Assembly: GCA_022841905.1 (NCBI GenBank) | Contig: JALHQO010000006.1 | Location: 1 to 64,000 of the forward strand | From: Hyphomonadaceae bacterium | Lineage (GTDB): Bacteria > Pseudomonadota > Alphaproteobacteria > Caulobacterales > Aquidulcibacteraceae | Length of the DNA stretch: 64,000 nucleotides | Reading direction: 5' to 3' | Part shown: positions 32,400-40,988 of the stretch, piece by piece | Layout: the number at the start of each line of letters is the position of its first letter | Numbering within the stretch: the first letter of the stretch is position 1 | The notes under the pieces: model-generated | The model's database searches: none | Told to the model about the DNA's origin: nothing | What the model saw: only the letters and a program-made list of their open reading frames with translations | Translations under genes and position numbers: made by a program

Positions 32400-34099
32400 T
32401 TTCCGGGGGCGAAAGGCGATTTAGCTTCTGGCCCCGTGCATTATCGTTGCGATCAATGCGCGGGCGGATGGCGGTTTTGCTCGGCTTGGCGATGCTGCCA
32501 GCCGGCGCAATCGCGATGCAAGTCGGTCTGAACGCAGTCTCCGCGCGGCAAGAAGCGTTCCGGGAAGAACTGAGCCGCCGCGCACTTCAGTCCATCACCG
32601 ATGAACGCCAGATTATCGACCAGACGCGCGAAATGTTGCGCGTTTTGGCGTCGAGCCCCGAGCTTCGCGACATCAACGCGCCTGACTGCCGGATGTGGCT
32701 GAGCGGCGTCGTCCAGCGCTATCGCAATTTGGCGTCGATCTCCGTGATCTCTAATGATGGCGTCGTGCGCTGCAGCGTGCCTTCGGTGGCGCCAGGATTT
32801 CGCGCGCCACCTTCCGACTTGCGCGACCGTGCCGCGTCTCTCGATACATTCGCGGTGGGGTTTGTCGCGCGCGGCCAGATTACCGGCCGCCCTGTGTTGG
32901 CCGCGGTCGAGCCACTTCGTGATGCTAACGGACGCCGCGTCGGCTTTGTCGGCGCGTCGATCGCGTTGTCTGATTTGCGCGAGGCGCTTGATGCGGGGCG
33001 ATCTCGTGACGGCGCGCGCTCCGCCATTGTCGATATGGACGGCCGCGTCGTGGCGGAATCGTCGTTTGATCCAAGCGACGAGAACACGCCAGGCCTGCCG
33101 AGCGCCGACGAAATTCGCAGCATGCTCGGTTCTGAGCCACGCTTCATCGAAGTCGAGAACGGCGACGCCGTGATCGTGCCGTTGCATGAGCCGGATCTTT
33201 ACGCCGTGATGTCGTGGCCATCAGGCCGCGCGCCCTGGCGCGAAGCGGTGGACGTCACGGCCTCGATCGCGGCTCCGCTGCTGATCTGGCTGTTGGCGAT
33301 CGCAGCAGGCTGGTTCGCCATCGAGATTTTCGTGGCGCGACCACTTTCGACACTGGAATCCGCAGCCCGCGGATTTGCCCGCGGCGAAGACGTTGGCGAG
33401 ACGCCCGAAATGGCGAGCGCGCCGGATGAAATCCGCGCCTTGCGCCGAACCTTGGCCGCCATGGCCAAGACACTGCGAGGTCGCGAACAGCGCCTGGTGG
33501 AGACGCTCGGCGAAGAGCGCGCGCTGCTGCGCGAAGTTCACCACCGGGTGAAGAACAATCTGCAGATGGTCGCCAGCTTGCTCAACATTCAGGCCCGCGC
33601 CGCCGCGGACGAGTCCGAGGCGCGCGGCCTGGCGCGGGCGCATGATCGCGTCCAGCTCATGGCGCTCGTGCATCAGCGCATCTACGCCTCGGGCGAGGTC
33701 CGCCTCCTGCGGCTCGATGAATTGGCCGCCGAAATCGCCCGCCAATTGCTGCAATCGCGCGGCGCTGCGGCCAAGGACATCAATCTAAAGCTTGATCTGG
33801 GTGAAGCCCGGGTCGACGTCGATCGCGCCGTGCCGGCGGCGTTCCTGATCGGCGAAGCCATGTCGAACGCGCTGGACGCGCTAGCCGATGCAACAGCCGA
33901 GCTGACGCTGGCTTTGCGCGAAGATGAAAACGGTGAAATTCGCATCACGCTCGAAGGCGAGGGCGGTGGCGAGACGACGAGCCCCAGCGCGCGCCTGATC
34001 GATGCCTTCGCACGGCAATTGGGCGCTGCGATCGGTCGAGATCCGCAGCGCCCTTATGCAATCTGGGTGCGGCTGCCGCCGATGGCGACGGCGCACTGA
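32396..34099 (+). CDS. Sensor histidine kinase, HisKA_2/HWE type (PhyK/PhyT-like)
   Basis: A 567-residue membrane kinase with TM1 at about 25-45, a periplasmic sensor (about 46-275), TM2 at about 282-305, HAMP, a HisKA_2 dimerisation domain with LLREVHHRVKNNLQMVASLL (phospho-His in the HHRVKNN motif) and an ATPase domain. The N box reads GEAMSNALDAL; the region after it (EGEGGGETTSPSARL) is short and lacks a clear G1 DxGxG motif, so ATP binding may be altered. Its GTG start overlaps ecfG by four bases, and it is the likely phosphodonor or phosphatase for PhyR. Confidence 0.9.
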   Translation: MISGGERRFSFWPRALSLRSMRGRMAVLLGLAMLPAGAIAMQVGLNAVSARQEAFREELSRRALQSITDERQIIDQTREMLRVLASSPELRDINAPDCRMWLSGVVQRYRNLASISVISNDGVVRCSVPSVAPGFRAPPSDLRDRAASLDTFAVGFVARGQITGRPVLAAVEPLRDANGRRVGFVGASIALSDLREALDAGRSRDGARSAIVDMDGRVVAESSFDPSDENTPGLPSADEIRSMLGSEPRFIEVENGDAVIVPLHEPDLYAVMSWPSGRAPWREAVDVTASIAAPLLIWLLAIAAGWFAIEIFVARPLSTLESAARGFARGEDVGETPEMASAPDEIRALRRTLAAMAKTLRGREQRLVETLGEERALLREVHHRVKNNLQMVASLLNIQARAAADESEARGLARAHDRVQLMALVHQRIYASGEVRLLRLDELAAEIARQLLQSRGAAAKDINLKLDLGEARVDVDRAVPAAFLIGEAMSNALDALADATAELTLALREDENGEIRITLEGEGGGETTSPSARLIDAFARQLGAAIGRDPQRPYAIWVRLPPMATAH

Positions 34100-34109
34100 A
34101 GTTTGTCGC

Positions 34110-34427
34110 TTAGCGGCGCGACAAAAGCAGGCCAAGCAGCAAGCCCGCGCCGACCGAGATGCCGATCGCAGCGCCCGGATGCTCGCGCACTTTGTCGGCG
34201 GCGAGGCTGACGCTTTCCGTTGCGCGCGTGCGGACATCGGTCGAGATGCCATTGAAGCGCTTGGCAGCGTGCTTGGCTTCTTCACGCGCCGCTTTGTTCG
34301 CGGCTTCGGCAAGACGGTTAACGTCTTTGCGAAGTTCTGCGAAATCATCAAGCACGTCCGTGGCGCGCGCCTTCAATGCCGCACGTGCAGCGCCATTCTT
34401 GCGCCCTTCTAATTGAGCTTGAGCCAT
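34110..34427 (-). CDS. DUF883/ElaB-YqjD-like C-tail-anchored membrane protein
   Basis: A 105-residue protein: a helical, Ala/Lys/Arg-rich body (LKARATDVLDDFAELRKDVN, KAAREEAKHAAKRF) followed by one C-terminal hydrophobic segment (AAIGISVGAGLLLGLLLSRR), the layout of the ElaB/YgaM/YqjD family, whose E. coli members tether ribosomes to the inner membrane in stationary phase. AAGGA precedes the ATG at 34427. A one-mismatch EcfG site (GGAAC-N16-GGTT, minus strand, in 34476-34500) lies upstream, consistent with stress induction but not strong evidence. Confidence 0.82.
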   Translation of the reverse strand: MAQAQLEGRKNGAARAALKARATDVLDDFAELRKDVNRLAEAANKAAREEAKHAAKRFNGISTDVRTRATESVSLAADKVREHPGAAIGISVGAGLLLGLLLSRR

Positions 34428-34513
34428 GAGTTTTCCTTCGTTGCATTGCAGCGACGAATGCCGCCTACCGGTTCCAACCCATTTCACGCTGCAAAGTTCC
34501 CGCGCGTTCCGCA

Positions 34514-34539
34514 CAGGAACTGCCGCCGCCGCCGCAGCG
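34514..34539 (+). promoter_or_regulatory. EcfG-type promoter of the first DUF1328 gene
   Basis: Plus strand: GGAAC (34514-34518), 17-base GC-rich spacer, CGTT (34536-34539). The DUF1328 start follows about 30 bases on. Confidence 0.75.
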
Positions 34540-34567
34540 TTGCTCTGAGCAATATGAATGGAGTTAC

Positions 34568-34747
34568 ATGATGTTAGGTTGGGCGCTGGTCTTCTTATTG
34601 CTGGCGATCGTCGCTGGCGTGTTGGGATTCTTCGCGCTTGTCGGCATCGCCGCCAGCATCGCCAAAATCCTCTTTTTGGGTTTTCTCGCGGTGCTGGTGA
34701 TCCACTTCGTCATGCGCGCCGTTCGCGGCCGCTCGGAGACTCAATGA
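34568..34747 (+). CDS. DUF1328 small membrane protein (YtjA-like), copy 1
   Basis: About 58 residues, two hydrophobic segments: GWALVFLLLAIVAGVLGFFA and ASIAKILFLGFLAVLVIHFV, with the GWAL...AGxLGF and AKILF features of DUF1328. ATGs at 34568 and 34571 are both possible. The upstream EcfG-type promoter marks it as a probable general stress gene; a second copy at 35911 also has one. The stop overlaps the next gene's ATG (ATGA). The molecular role of DUF1328 proteins is unknown. Confidence 0.88.
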   Translation: MMLGWALVFLLLAIVAGVLGFFALVGIAASIAKILFLGFLAVLVIHFVMRAVRGRSETQ

Positions 34748-35193
34748 ATCTGTTCACGCTTGTCTTCGGCGAAAAGCCGCGCCGCCTCATCACGGCGCCG
34801 CCGTCAAACGCGTCTTGGAAGAACGTACGTGCGACTGCCGATCATATGCCGGTGCGCGCTCGCCGCGCGGAAGCCGATTGCGTGACGGAGACCGGGAAGG
34901 GGCGACTCAAAGCGCGCGGCGGCGAGGATTACATCATCTCCTATGGCCCTCAGGACCATGCGGTTATCCGCAAAGATGTTTTCGAAGCCACCTACGAACC
35001 CGTCGGCGAGGACCTATATCGTAAGCGCACGGATGTTGTGTTTCGCTACTTCACGCTGCCCTATGCCTGCACTGTAAAGACCCTGGAGGGTCCGCAGCAG
35101 GCCAAGCCCGGTGATTGGATCATGCAGGGCGTTGAGGGTGAACTCTGGCCGATCCCGGCCGAGAAAGCGGAGACGAAATACGATCCTGCCTGA
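34744..35193 (+). CDS. PGDYH-domain-like hypothetical protein
   Basis: A 149-residue soluble protein translationally coupled to the DUF1328 gene (4-base overlap), so in the same stress operon. The C-terminal GPQQAKPGDWIMQGVEGELW resembles the PGDYH motif seen in small phage- and stress-associated proteins. EDYIISYGPQDHAVIRKDVF may form the preceding beta strands. No signal peptide or membrane segment is present. The function is unknown. Confidence 0.72.
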   Translation: MNLFTLVFGEKPRRLITAPPSNASWKNVRATADHMPVRARRAEADCVTETGKGRLKARGGEDYIISYGPQDHAVIRKDVFEATYEPVGEDLYRKRTDVVFRYFTLPYACTVKTLEGPQQAKPGDWIMQGVEGELWPIPAEKAETKYDPA

Positions 35194-35220
35194 TGCAAGT
35201 TTCACGCTGAGAGGATACGT

Positions 35221-35853
35221 ATGTTCAAGCTCCCGGAATTGCCCTTCGCCATCGATGCGCTCGAGCCGCTCATGTCGAAGACCACGCTCGAAACCCACCA
35301 CGGCAAACACCACGCCGCCTACATCAAAAACATGAACGCCATTCTGGCCGAACGCGCCGATGCGCCGGCGATTTTGGAAGAGGTGGTCGAACTCTCCGTG
35401 CGCGAGAACAACAAGAAGCTGTTCAACAACGCCGCTCAATCCTGGAATCATGCCTTCTTCTGGGAAAGCCTCACGCCCACGCCGCAAAATCCTGAAGGCG
35501 CGCTGAAGAGCGCGATTGAAACGGCGTTCGGCTCCGTTGATGGCTTCCGCGAAAAGTTCACCGCCGCAGGTGTGGGCCACTTCGCATCCGGTTGGGCCTG
35601 GCTCGTCGCCGATAGCGCCGGCGCCGTGAAGATCATCGATACGCACGACGCCGCCACCGCCCTCACCGAAGCGGGCGTCACGCCGCTGCTCGTCTCCGAC
35701 GTCTGGGAGCACGCTTATTACATCGACTTCAAAAACGATCGCGCCGCGTTCTTGGAAGGCTTCGTCGAGAAGCTCGCCAATTGGCGTTTTGCCGAGAAGC
35801 AGTACGAGGCAGCGCGGAATGGCGGCGCCGGTGCGTGGCGGTTTCCAAGCTAG
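35221..35853 (+). CDS. sodB: Superoxide dismutase, Fe/Mn family
   Basis: A 210-residue cytosolic enzyme that dismutates superoxide. Metal ligands are visible in KTTLETHHGKHHAAYIKNMN (first His), AAQSWNHAFFWESL (second His) and DVWEHAYYIDFKN (Asp and His). GVGHFASGWAWLV is the family signature, with HF before ASG as in Fe-type enzymes. It lies 27 bases after the PGDYH-like gene without a clear EcfG promoter of its own, so it could be read through from the DUF1328 promoter. The metal is probably iron. Confidence 0.95.
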   Translation: MFKLPELPFAIDALEPLMSKTTLETHHGKHHAAYIKNMNAILAERADAPAILEEVVELSVRENNKKLFNNAAQSWNHAFFWESLTPTPQNPEGALKSAIETAFGSVDGFREKFTAAGVGHFASGWAWLVADSAGAVKIIDTHDAATALTEAGVTPLLVSDVWEHAYYIDFKNDRAAFLEGFVEKLANWRFAEKQYEAARNGGAGAWRFPS

Positions 35854-35856
35854 AAC

Positions 35857-35881
35857 GGAACCTGGATTAGGCGTCCGCGTT
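35857..35881 (+). promoter_or_regulatory. EcfG-type promoter of the second DUF1328 gene
   Basis: Plus strand: GGAAC (35857-35861), 16-base spacer, CGTT (35878-35881), starting three bases after the sodB stop. The DUF1328 ATG is at 35911. Confidence 0.8.
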
Positions 35882-35910
35882 CTCCAACCAGTTCAATCTG
35901 GAGAAACGTC

Positions 35911-36075
35911 ATGCTCTCTTGGGCGCTCATCTTTTTCGTCGTGGCCATCATCGCGGCCGTGTTTGGTTTCGGCGGCATCGCTTCGGCGTCCGCTGGCATC
36001 GCGCAAATCCTGTTCTTCCTTTTCCTCGTCCTGTTCGTGGTGTCCTTGATCATGGGCATGGCGCGACGAGGGTAA
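35911..36075 (+). CDS. DUF1328 small membrane protein, copy 2
   Basis: A 54-residue protein with two hydrophobic segments ([20 protein letters not shown] and [20 protein letters not shown]). GGAGAAACGTC precedes the ATG at 35911. It is a paralogue of the protein at 34568, keeps the conserved I(A/L)xILFxxFLVLF pattern, and has its own perfect EcfG-type promoter. Two stress-promoter-driven DUF1328 genes flanking sodB suggest an envelope-protective role, which is inference. Confidence 0.9.
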   Translation: MLSWALIFFVVAIIAAVFGFGGIASASAGIAQILFFLFLVLFVVSLIMGMARRG

Positions 36076-36166
36076 CGGGTCGCGGCAGCCCACATCGGCG
36101 CGGCATTGTCCCGGCTCGCATTTGACGCCATAAGAGCGGCATATTCCGATCCGGGAGGCCCCGCCG

Positions 36167-37663
<1,497 letters not shown>

Positions 37664-37675
37664 TTTTTGCACGCG

Positions 37676-38307
37676 ATGCTCGAACAAGAAGGGCGCGTCT
37701 GGTTTAGGCGAGCCCTGTCTGTTGAATGTTTGGCTGCGCTAGACGCGAAGGCGAGCATCGAAGGAAGGCCTGGCGAAAGGATCATCGCGTTGCCGCATAT
37801 CGAGGCGGTGAGTGCATTTGCAACCGAGCTTTTGCCAGGAGCACGCGCCGTCCGTGTTGTTGCCTTCAACAAGACAGAGGCCAGCAACTGGACGCTCCCC
37901 TGGCGCCTCGATGCGTTCGCGGAGCGCGATGACGCGAACGCATCGAGGCGCCAGGCTACACCAACTGGACCAACAAGGCCGGCATTTGGCATGCTGAGCC
38001 ACCGATCGAGTTCCTGCAACGCATGCTCTTTGCTCGCATTCACCTCGATCCGGCGGATGAGGAGAATGGCTGTCTCCAACTCGCGCTCGGCACACACACG
38101 TGCGGAAAGATCGCCTCCGCTGGCGCCGACGCCATCGCGAACGCAACACAGATTGAAAACTGTATCGCGGCCCGCGGCGACGTGCTGTTCGCGAAAGCGC
38201 TCATTCTCCACCGTTCGGCGCCCTCGCGCACCAATGCAAGTCGCCGAGCGATTCGGATTGACCACTGCGCCGAGCGACTACCGCTCCCGCTCGCATGGGC
38301 CGCTTGA
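37676..38307 (+). pseudogene. Phytanoyl-CoA dioxygenase (PhyH)-like gene broken by a perfect hairpin
   Basis: Frame 1 (from 37676) encodes a PhyH-like N-terminal part ending VVAFNKTEASNWTLPW. Directly at 37899-37955 lies a perfect 22-bp inverted repeat. After it the homologous reading continues in another frame from 37954: GYTNWTNKAGIWHAEPPIEF, then LQRMLFARIHLDPADEENGC, LQLALGTHTCGK and ALILHRSAPSRTNASRRAIRI. Intact relatives read ...PWHQD at the point of breakage, where His and Asp bind iron; here it reads PWRLD. The distal His (GTH) and Arg (SR) remain. It lies between mmsA and the hydrolase. Confidence 0.8.
37899..37955. repeat. Perfect 22-bp inverted repeat with 13-base loop
   Basis: Left arm 37899-37920, loop 37921-37933, right arm 37934-37955; all 22 positions pair. 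It sits in the PhyH-like gene, destroys the expected HxD metal site and shifts the frame. No other copy was seen in the window. Confidence 0.92.
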
Positions 38308-38333
38308 TAGGTTTAGTCAGAACGATAAAAGCT

Positions 38334-38437
38334 CGTCATTCCGGGGCATCGCGCAGCGATGAGCCCGGAACCCAGGGGCAAACGATGTGCTGGCGGCCCC
38401 TGGGTTCCGGATCGCGCTTCGCGCGTCCGGAATGACG
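38334..38437. repeat. Dispersed palindromic element, copy C
   Basis: It has intact termini CGTCATTCCGG / CCGGAATGACG and a long central stem (CCGGAACCCAGGGGC with GCCCCTGGGTTCCGG), plus two small outer hairpins. It ends 20 bases before the GTG of the hydroxyisobutyryl-CoA hydrolase, so it lies in that gene's leader. It is the best-preserved of the three copies. Confidence 0.9.
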
Positions 38438-38457
38438 AAGATGGAGGAAGGCGCATA

Positions 38458-39525
38458 GTGTCGGACGTTCTAACAAATTCGGCCAACGGCCTCGCGCACA
38501 TCACGCTAAACCGCCCAGCCGCGCTGCACGCGCTCAACACGCCTATGTGCGCCGCGATGATCGAAGCGCTCGTTGCATGGCGCGACGATGCAAGCGTCCA
38601 CGCCATCCTGCTCGATCATGCACCTGGCACCCGCGGTTTCTGCGCGGGCGGCGATATTCGCATGATCGCCGAGAGCGGCGCGGGTGATGGCCGCCAAGCG
38701 CGCGCGTTCTTTCACACCGAATATCGTCTCAACCATCTGCTCTTCCATTATCCCAAACCCATCGTCGCACTGATCGACGGCGTCACCATGGGCGGCGGCG
38801 TCGGCATTTCGATGCCCGCGCGCTTCCGCATCGCCACCGAGAACACCACGTACGCCATGCCGGAAACCGGCATCGGCTTGTTTCCCGATGTCGGCGGTGG
38901 CTGGTATCTGCCGCGCAAGCCCGGCGCGATCGGCATGTGGTTGGCGCTCACCGGCGCACGCTTGAAAGCCGCCGATTGCCTCATCGCAGGCATCGCCACG
39001 CATTTCATGCCGACCGAAATCCTCGCCGCCGCACGCGCGCAGATCGCCGGCGCCGCGCAAACGCATGACGCGACGCGCGCGCTGGAAAGCGGCCTGGAAG
39101 CGCTCAGCGAATCCGCCGGAAAGCCGAAAGCACTGACCCCCGAAAACATCGAGCGCATCAACCGCATCTTCTCGCAAGACAGCGTCGAGGCGATCTTGGC
39201 CGCGCTTGGCGGAGATATGTCCGAGTGGGCGCACGGCCAGCTTGCCACGTTGAGCACGAAGTCGCCGCAAGCGCTGAAGGTCAGCTTCCGCCAGATGCGC
39301 GAAGGCGCAGCAATGGCGAGCTTCACCGACGAAATGCGCAGCGAGTATCGCATCGCGTCGCGCGTCTGCGCGCTGCATGATTTTCAGGAAGGCGTCCGCG
39401 CCTTGATCGTCGACAAGGATAACAGCCCGGTTTGGAAGCCGGCGACGCTCGATGGCGTCACCCACGCGCTGCTCGATGAAATCTTCGCGCCGCTGCCGGA
39501 CGGCGAGGAATGGTCGCCGCTCTAG
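38458..39525 (+). CDS. 3-hydroxyisobutyryl-CoA hydrolase (crotonase family)
   Basis: A 355-residue valine-pathway enzyme that releases 3-hydroxyisobutyrate from its CoA ester. HAILLDHAPGTRGFCAGGDI and PKPIVALIDGVTMGGGVGIS form the oxyanion hole, and YAMPETGIGLFPDVGGGWYL holds the catalytic Glu and Asp typical of the hydrolase. The C-terminal extension with SLKVSFRQMREG-like ALKVSFRQMREGAAM separates it from ordinary enoyl-CoA hydratases. The GTG start at 38458 has GGAGGAAGG six bases upstream. A palindromic element lies just before it. Confidence 0.92.
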   Translation: MSDVLTNSANGLAHITLNRPAALHALNTPMCAAMIEALVAWRDDASVHAILLDHAPGTRGFCAGGDIRMIAESGAGDGRQARAFFHTEYRLNHLLFHYPKPIVALIDGVTMGGGVGISMPARFRIATENTTYAMPETGIGLFPDVGGGWYLPRKPGAIGMWLALTGARLKAADCLIAGIATHFMPTEILAAARAQIAGAAQTHDATRALESGLEALSESAGKPKALTPENIERINRIFSQDSVEAILAALGGDMSEWAHGQLATLSTKSPQALKVSFRQMREGAAMASFTDEMRSEYRIASRVCALHDFQEGVRALIVDKDNSPVWKPATLDGVTHALLDEIFAPLPDGEEWSPL

Positions 39526-39529
39526 GTCT

Positions 39530-39623
39530 GGACCGCGGCGCCCTCGCCGGCATCGGTCGATTGAGCTAAGTGGTCATCAAACGAAGCGCCCGCCGCACCA
39601 GCCGGCGAGGGCGCCGGCGGTCC
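39530..39623. repeat. Large imperfect inverted repeat between hydrolase and mmsB
   Basis: The arm 39530-39551 pairs with 39601-39623 with a single bulged base over 22-23 positions, around a 49-base loop. It fills most of the 115-base gap. The right arm ends 17 bases before the mmsB ATG. It could act as a transcription attenuator or be another mobile palindrome; the stem is not followed by a T run. Confidence 0.75.
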
Positions 39624-39640
39624 ATATCAGGAGCACACCC

Positions 39641-40525
39641 ATGACCCGCGTTGCATTCATTGGCCTCGGCAATATGGGCTCCGGCATGGCCGCCAACCAA
39701 GCCAAGGCTGGCCGTGAGGTTGTCGCCTTCGATCTCAGCGCCGACGCGCTCGCCCGCGCCAAAGAGCAGGGCATGACGCCAGCGGCCAGCGCCGCAGAGG
39801 CGGTGAAGGACGCCAACATCGTCATCACCATGCTGCCCGCCGGCCAGCACGTGCGCGAAATCTACATGGAGGCGATCCTGCCCAACGCGCCGAAGGATGC
39901 GCTGCTGATCGATTGCTCCACCATCGATGTCGATAGCGCCCGCACCGTCGCGCGCGACGCGTCGATGCAAGGCTTCCGTGCTGCTGACGCGCCGGTCTCT
40001 GGCGGCACGGCTGCGGCGGCGGGCGGCACGCTCACCTTCATGGTCGGCTGTCGCGAGCAGGACTTCGCCGACGTCGAGGAAGCGTTGAAGCCGATGTCGA
40101 AAGCCACCATCCACGCTGGCGACAGCGGCGCGGGCCAGGCGGCGAAGATCTGTAACAACATGCTGCTCGGCATTTCCATGATCGCCACCAGCGAAGCGTT
40201 CGCGTTGGCTGACGCGCTTGGGCTCGATGCGCAAAAATTCTACGACATTGCTTCGAAGGCGTCCGGCCAGTGCTGGTCGCTGACCTCGTATTGCCCTTGG
40301 CCGGGGCCCGTGCCGGCAGCGCCCTCGAACCGCGAGTACGAGGGCGGGTTCGCCGCCGCTATGATGCTGAAGGATCTGAAGCTCGCCCAGGACGCCGCTG
40401 AAACCTCAGGCGCGCCGACGCCGCTCGGCGGCGCGGCCGAGGCGCTCTACAGCGAACTCGTCGAGCGCGGCCATGGCCAGAAGGATTTCTCCGCCATCCT
40501 GCAAATGCTGCGCGGGCGCCTCTAA
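39641..40525 (+). CDS. mmsB: 3-hydroxyisobutyrate dehydrogenase
   Basis: A 294-residue NAD-dependent beta-hydroxyacid dehydrogenase that oxidises 3-hydroxyisobutyrate to methylmalonate semialdehyde, the MmsA substrate. TRVAFIGLGNMGSGMAANQA is the nucleotide-binding motif, DAPVSGGTAAAAGGTLTFMV the substrate-binding signature, GQAAKICNNMLLGISM carries the catalytic Lys, and FAAAMMLKDLKLAQDAA is the C-terminal signature. CAGGAG precedes the ATG. It converges with, and overlaps by four bases, a response regulator gene. Confidence 0.95.
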   Translation: MTRVAFIGLGNMGSGMAANQAKAGREVVAFDLSADALARAKEQGMTPAASAAEAVKDANIVITMLPAGQHVREIYMEAILPNAPKDALLIDCSTIDVDSARTVARDASMQGFRAADAPVSGGTAAAAGGTLTFMVGCREQDFADVEEALKPMSKATIHAGDSGAGQAAKICNNMLLGISMIATSEAFALADALGLDAQKFYDIASKASGQCWSLTSYCPWPGPVPAAPSNREYEGGFAAAMMLKDLKLAQDAAETSGAPTPLGGAAEALYSELVERGHGQKDFSAILQMLRGRL

Positions 40526-40902
40526 GCGCTGAAAAGTTTTTCGATCTCGGCCAGTAGAGCGCGCGGCGAGACTGGCTTGGCGAGCGCAGCGTCGGCGCCC
40601 GAGGCGATGGCCGCATCGCGCGCTGGCCCGTCCATCGCGCCGCTGATCATAATGATGCGTGTAGCGGCGCAAGCGTCGTTCGCCCGCACGCGGGCGACTA
40701 ACGCCGGGCCGTCCATGACTGGCATGCGCTGATCGACAAGGATGAGCGACGGCGGCGCCTCGGCGATCATCGCCAGTGCCTCTGCGCCGCTGGCCGCATC
40801 ACGCACCCGCGCCCCGCCCGCACGCTCTAGGATCGTCCGCAACAGCACGCGCATGCCTTCGTGGTCATCCACGATCAGAACGTCGAGCAGGGGCTTCGTC
40901 AT
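40522..40902 (-). CDS. Single-domain response regulator (CheY-like)
   Basis: A 126-residue receiver. DVLIVDDHEGMRVLL carries the acidic pocket, ILVDQRMPVMDG the phospho-Asp, IIMISGAMDGPARD the Thr/Ser position and DAALAKPVSPRAL the conserved Lys. No output domain is present, so it acts by protein interaction. No kinase is adjacent. It lies downstream of the TonB receptor on the same strand but beyond that gene's terminator. Confidence 0.93.
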   Translation of the reverse strand: MTKPLLDVLIVDDHEGMRVLLRTILERAGGARVRDAASGAEALAMIAEAPPSLILVDQRMPVMDGPALVARVRANDACAATRIIMISGAMDGPARDAAIASGADAALAKPVSPRALLAEIEKLFSA

Positions 40903-40938
40903 GTGCCGCGCTTAAGCGCCGTTGCGCACAAAAGCAAA

Positions 40939-40969
40939 CGGCCGGAGCTTTCGCTCCGGCCGCCGCATT
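40939..40969 (-). terminator. Intrinsic terminator of the TonB receptor gene
   Basis: A perfect 10-bp stem CGGCCGGAGC / GCTCCGGCCG with a four-base loop (40939-40962) lies about 26 bases after the receptor stop codon. On the minus strand it is followed by a moderately T-rich stretch (TTTGCTTTTG). Confidence 0.72.
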
Positions 40970-40988
40970 TTCAGTCTGTGCTGAGCGC

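Noticed and set aside
34476-34500. EcfG promoter for the DUF883 gene (GGAAC-N16-GGTT)
   Set aside because: The -10 box has a mismatch and other GGAAC boxes nearby give non-standard spacing, so it is only mentioned, not listed as a site.
38359-38457. An ATG start for the hydroxyisobutyryl-CoA hydrolase inside the palindromic element
   Set aside because: The N-terminal residues would come from the repeat; the GTG at 38458 has a strong ribosome binding site and matches the family start.
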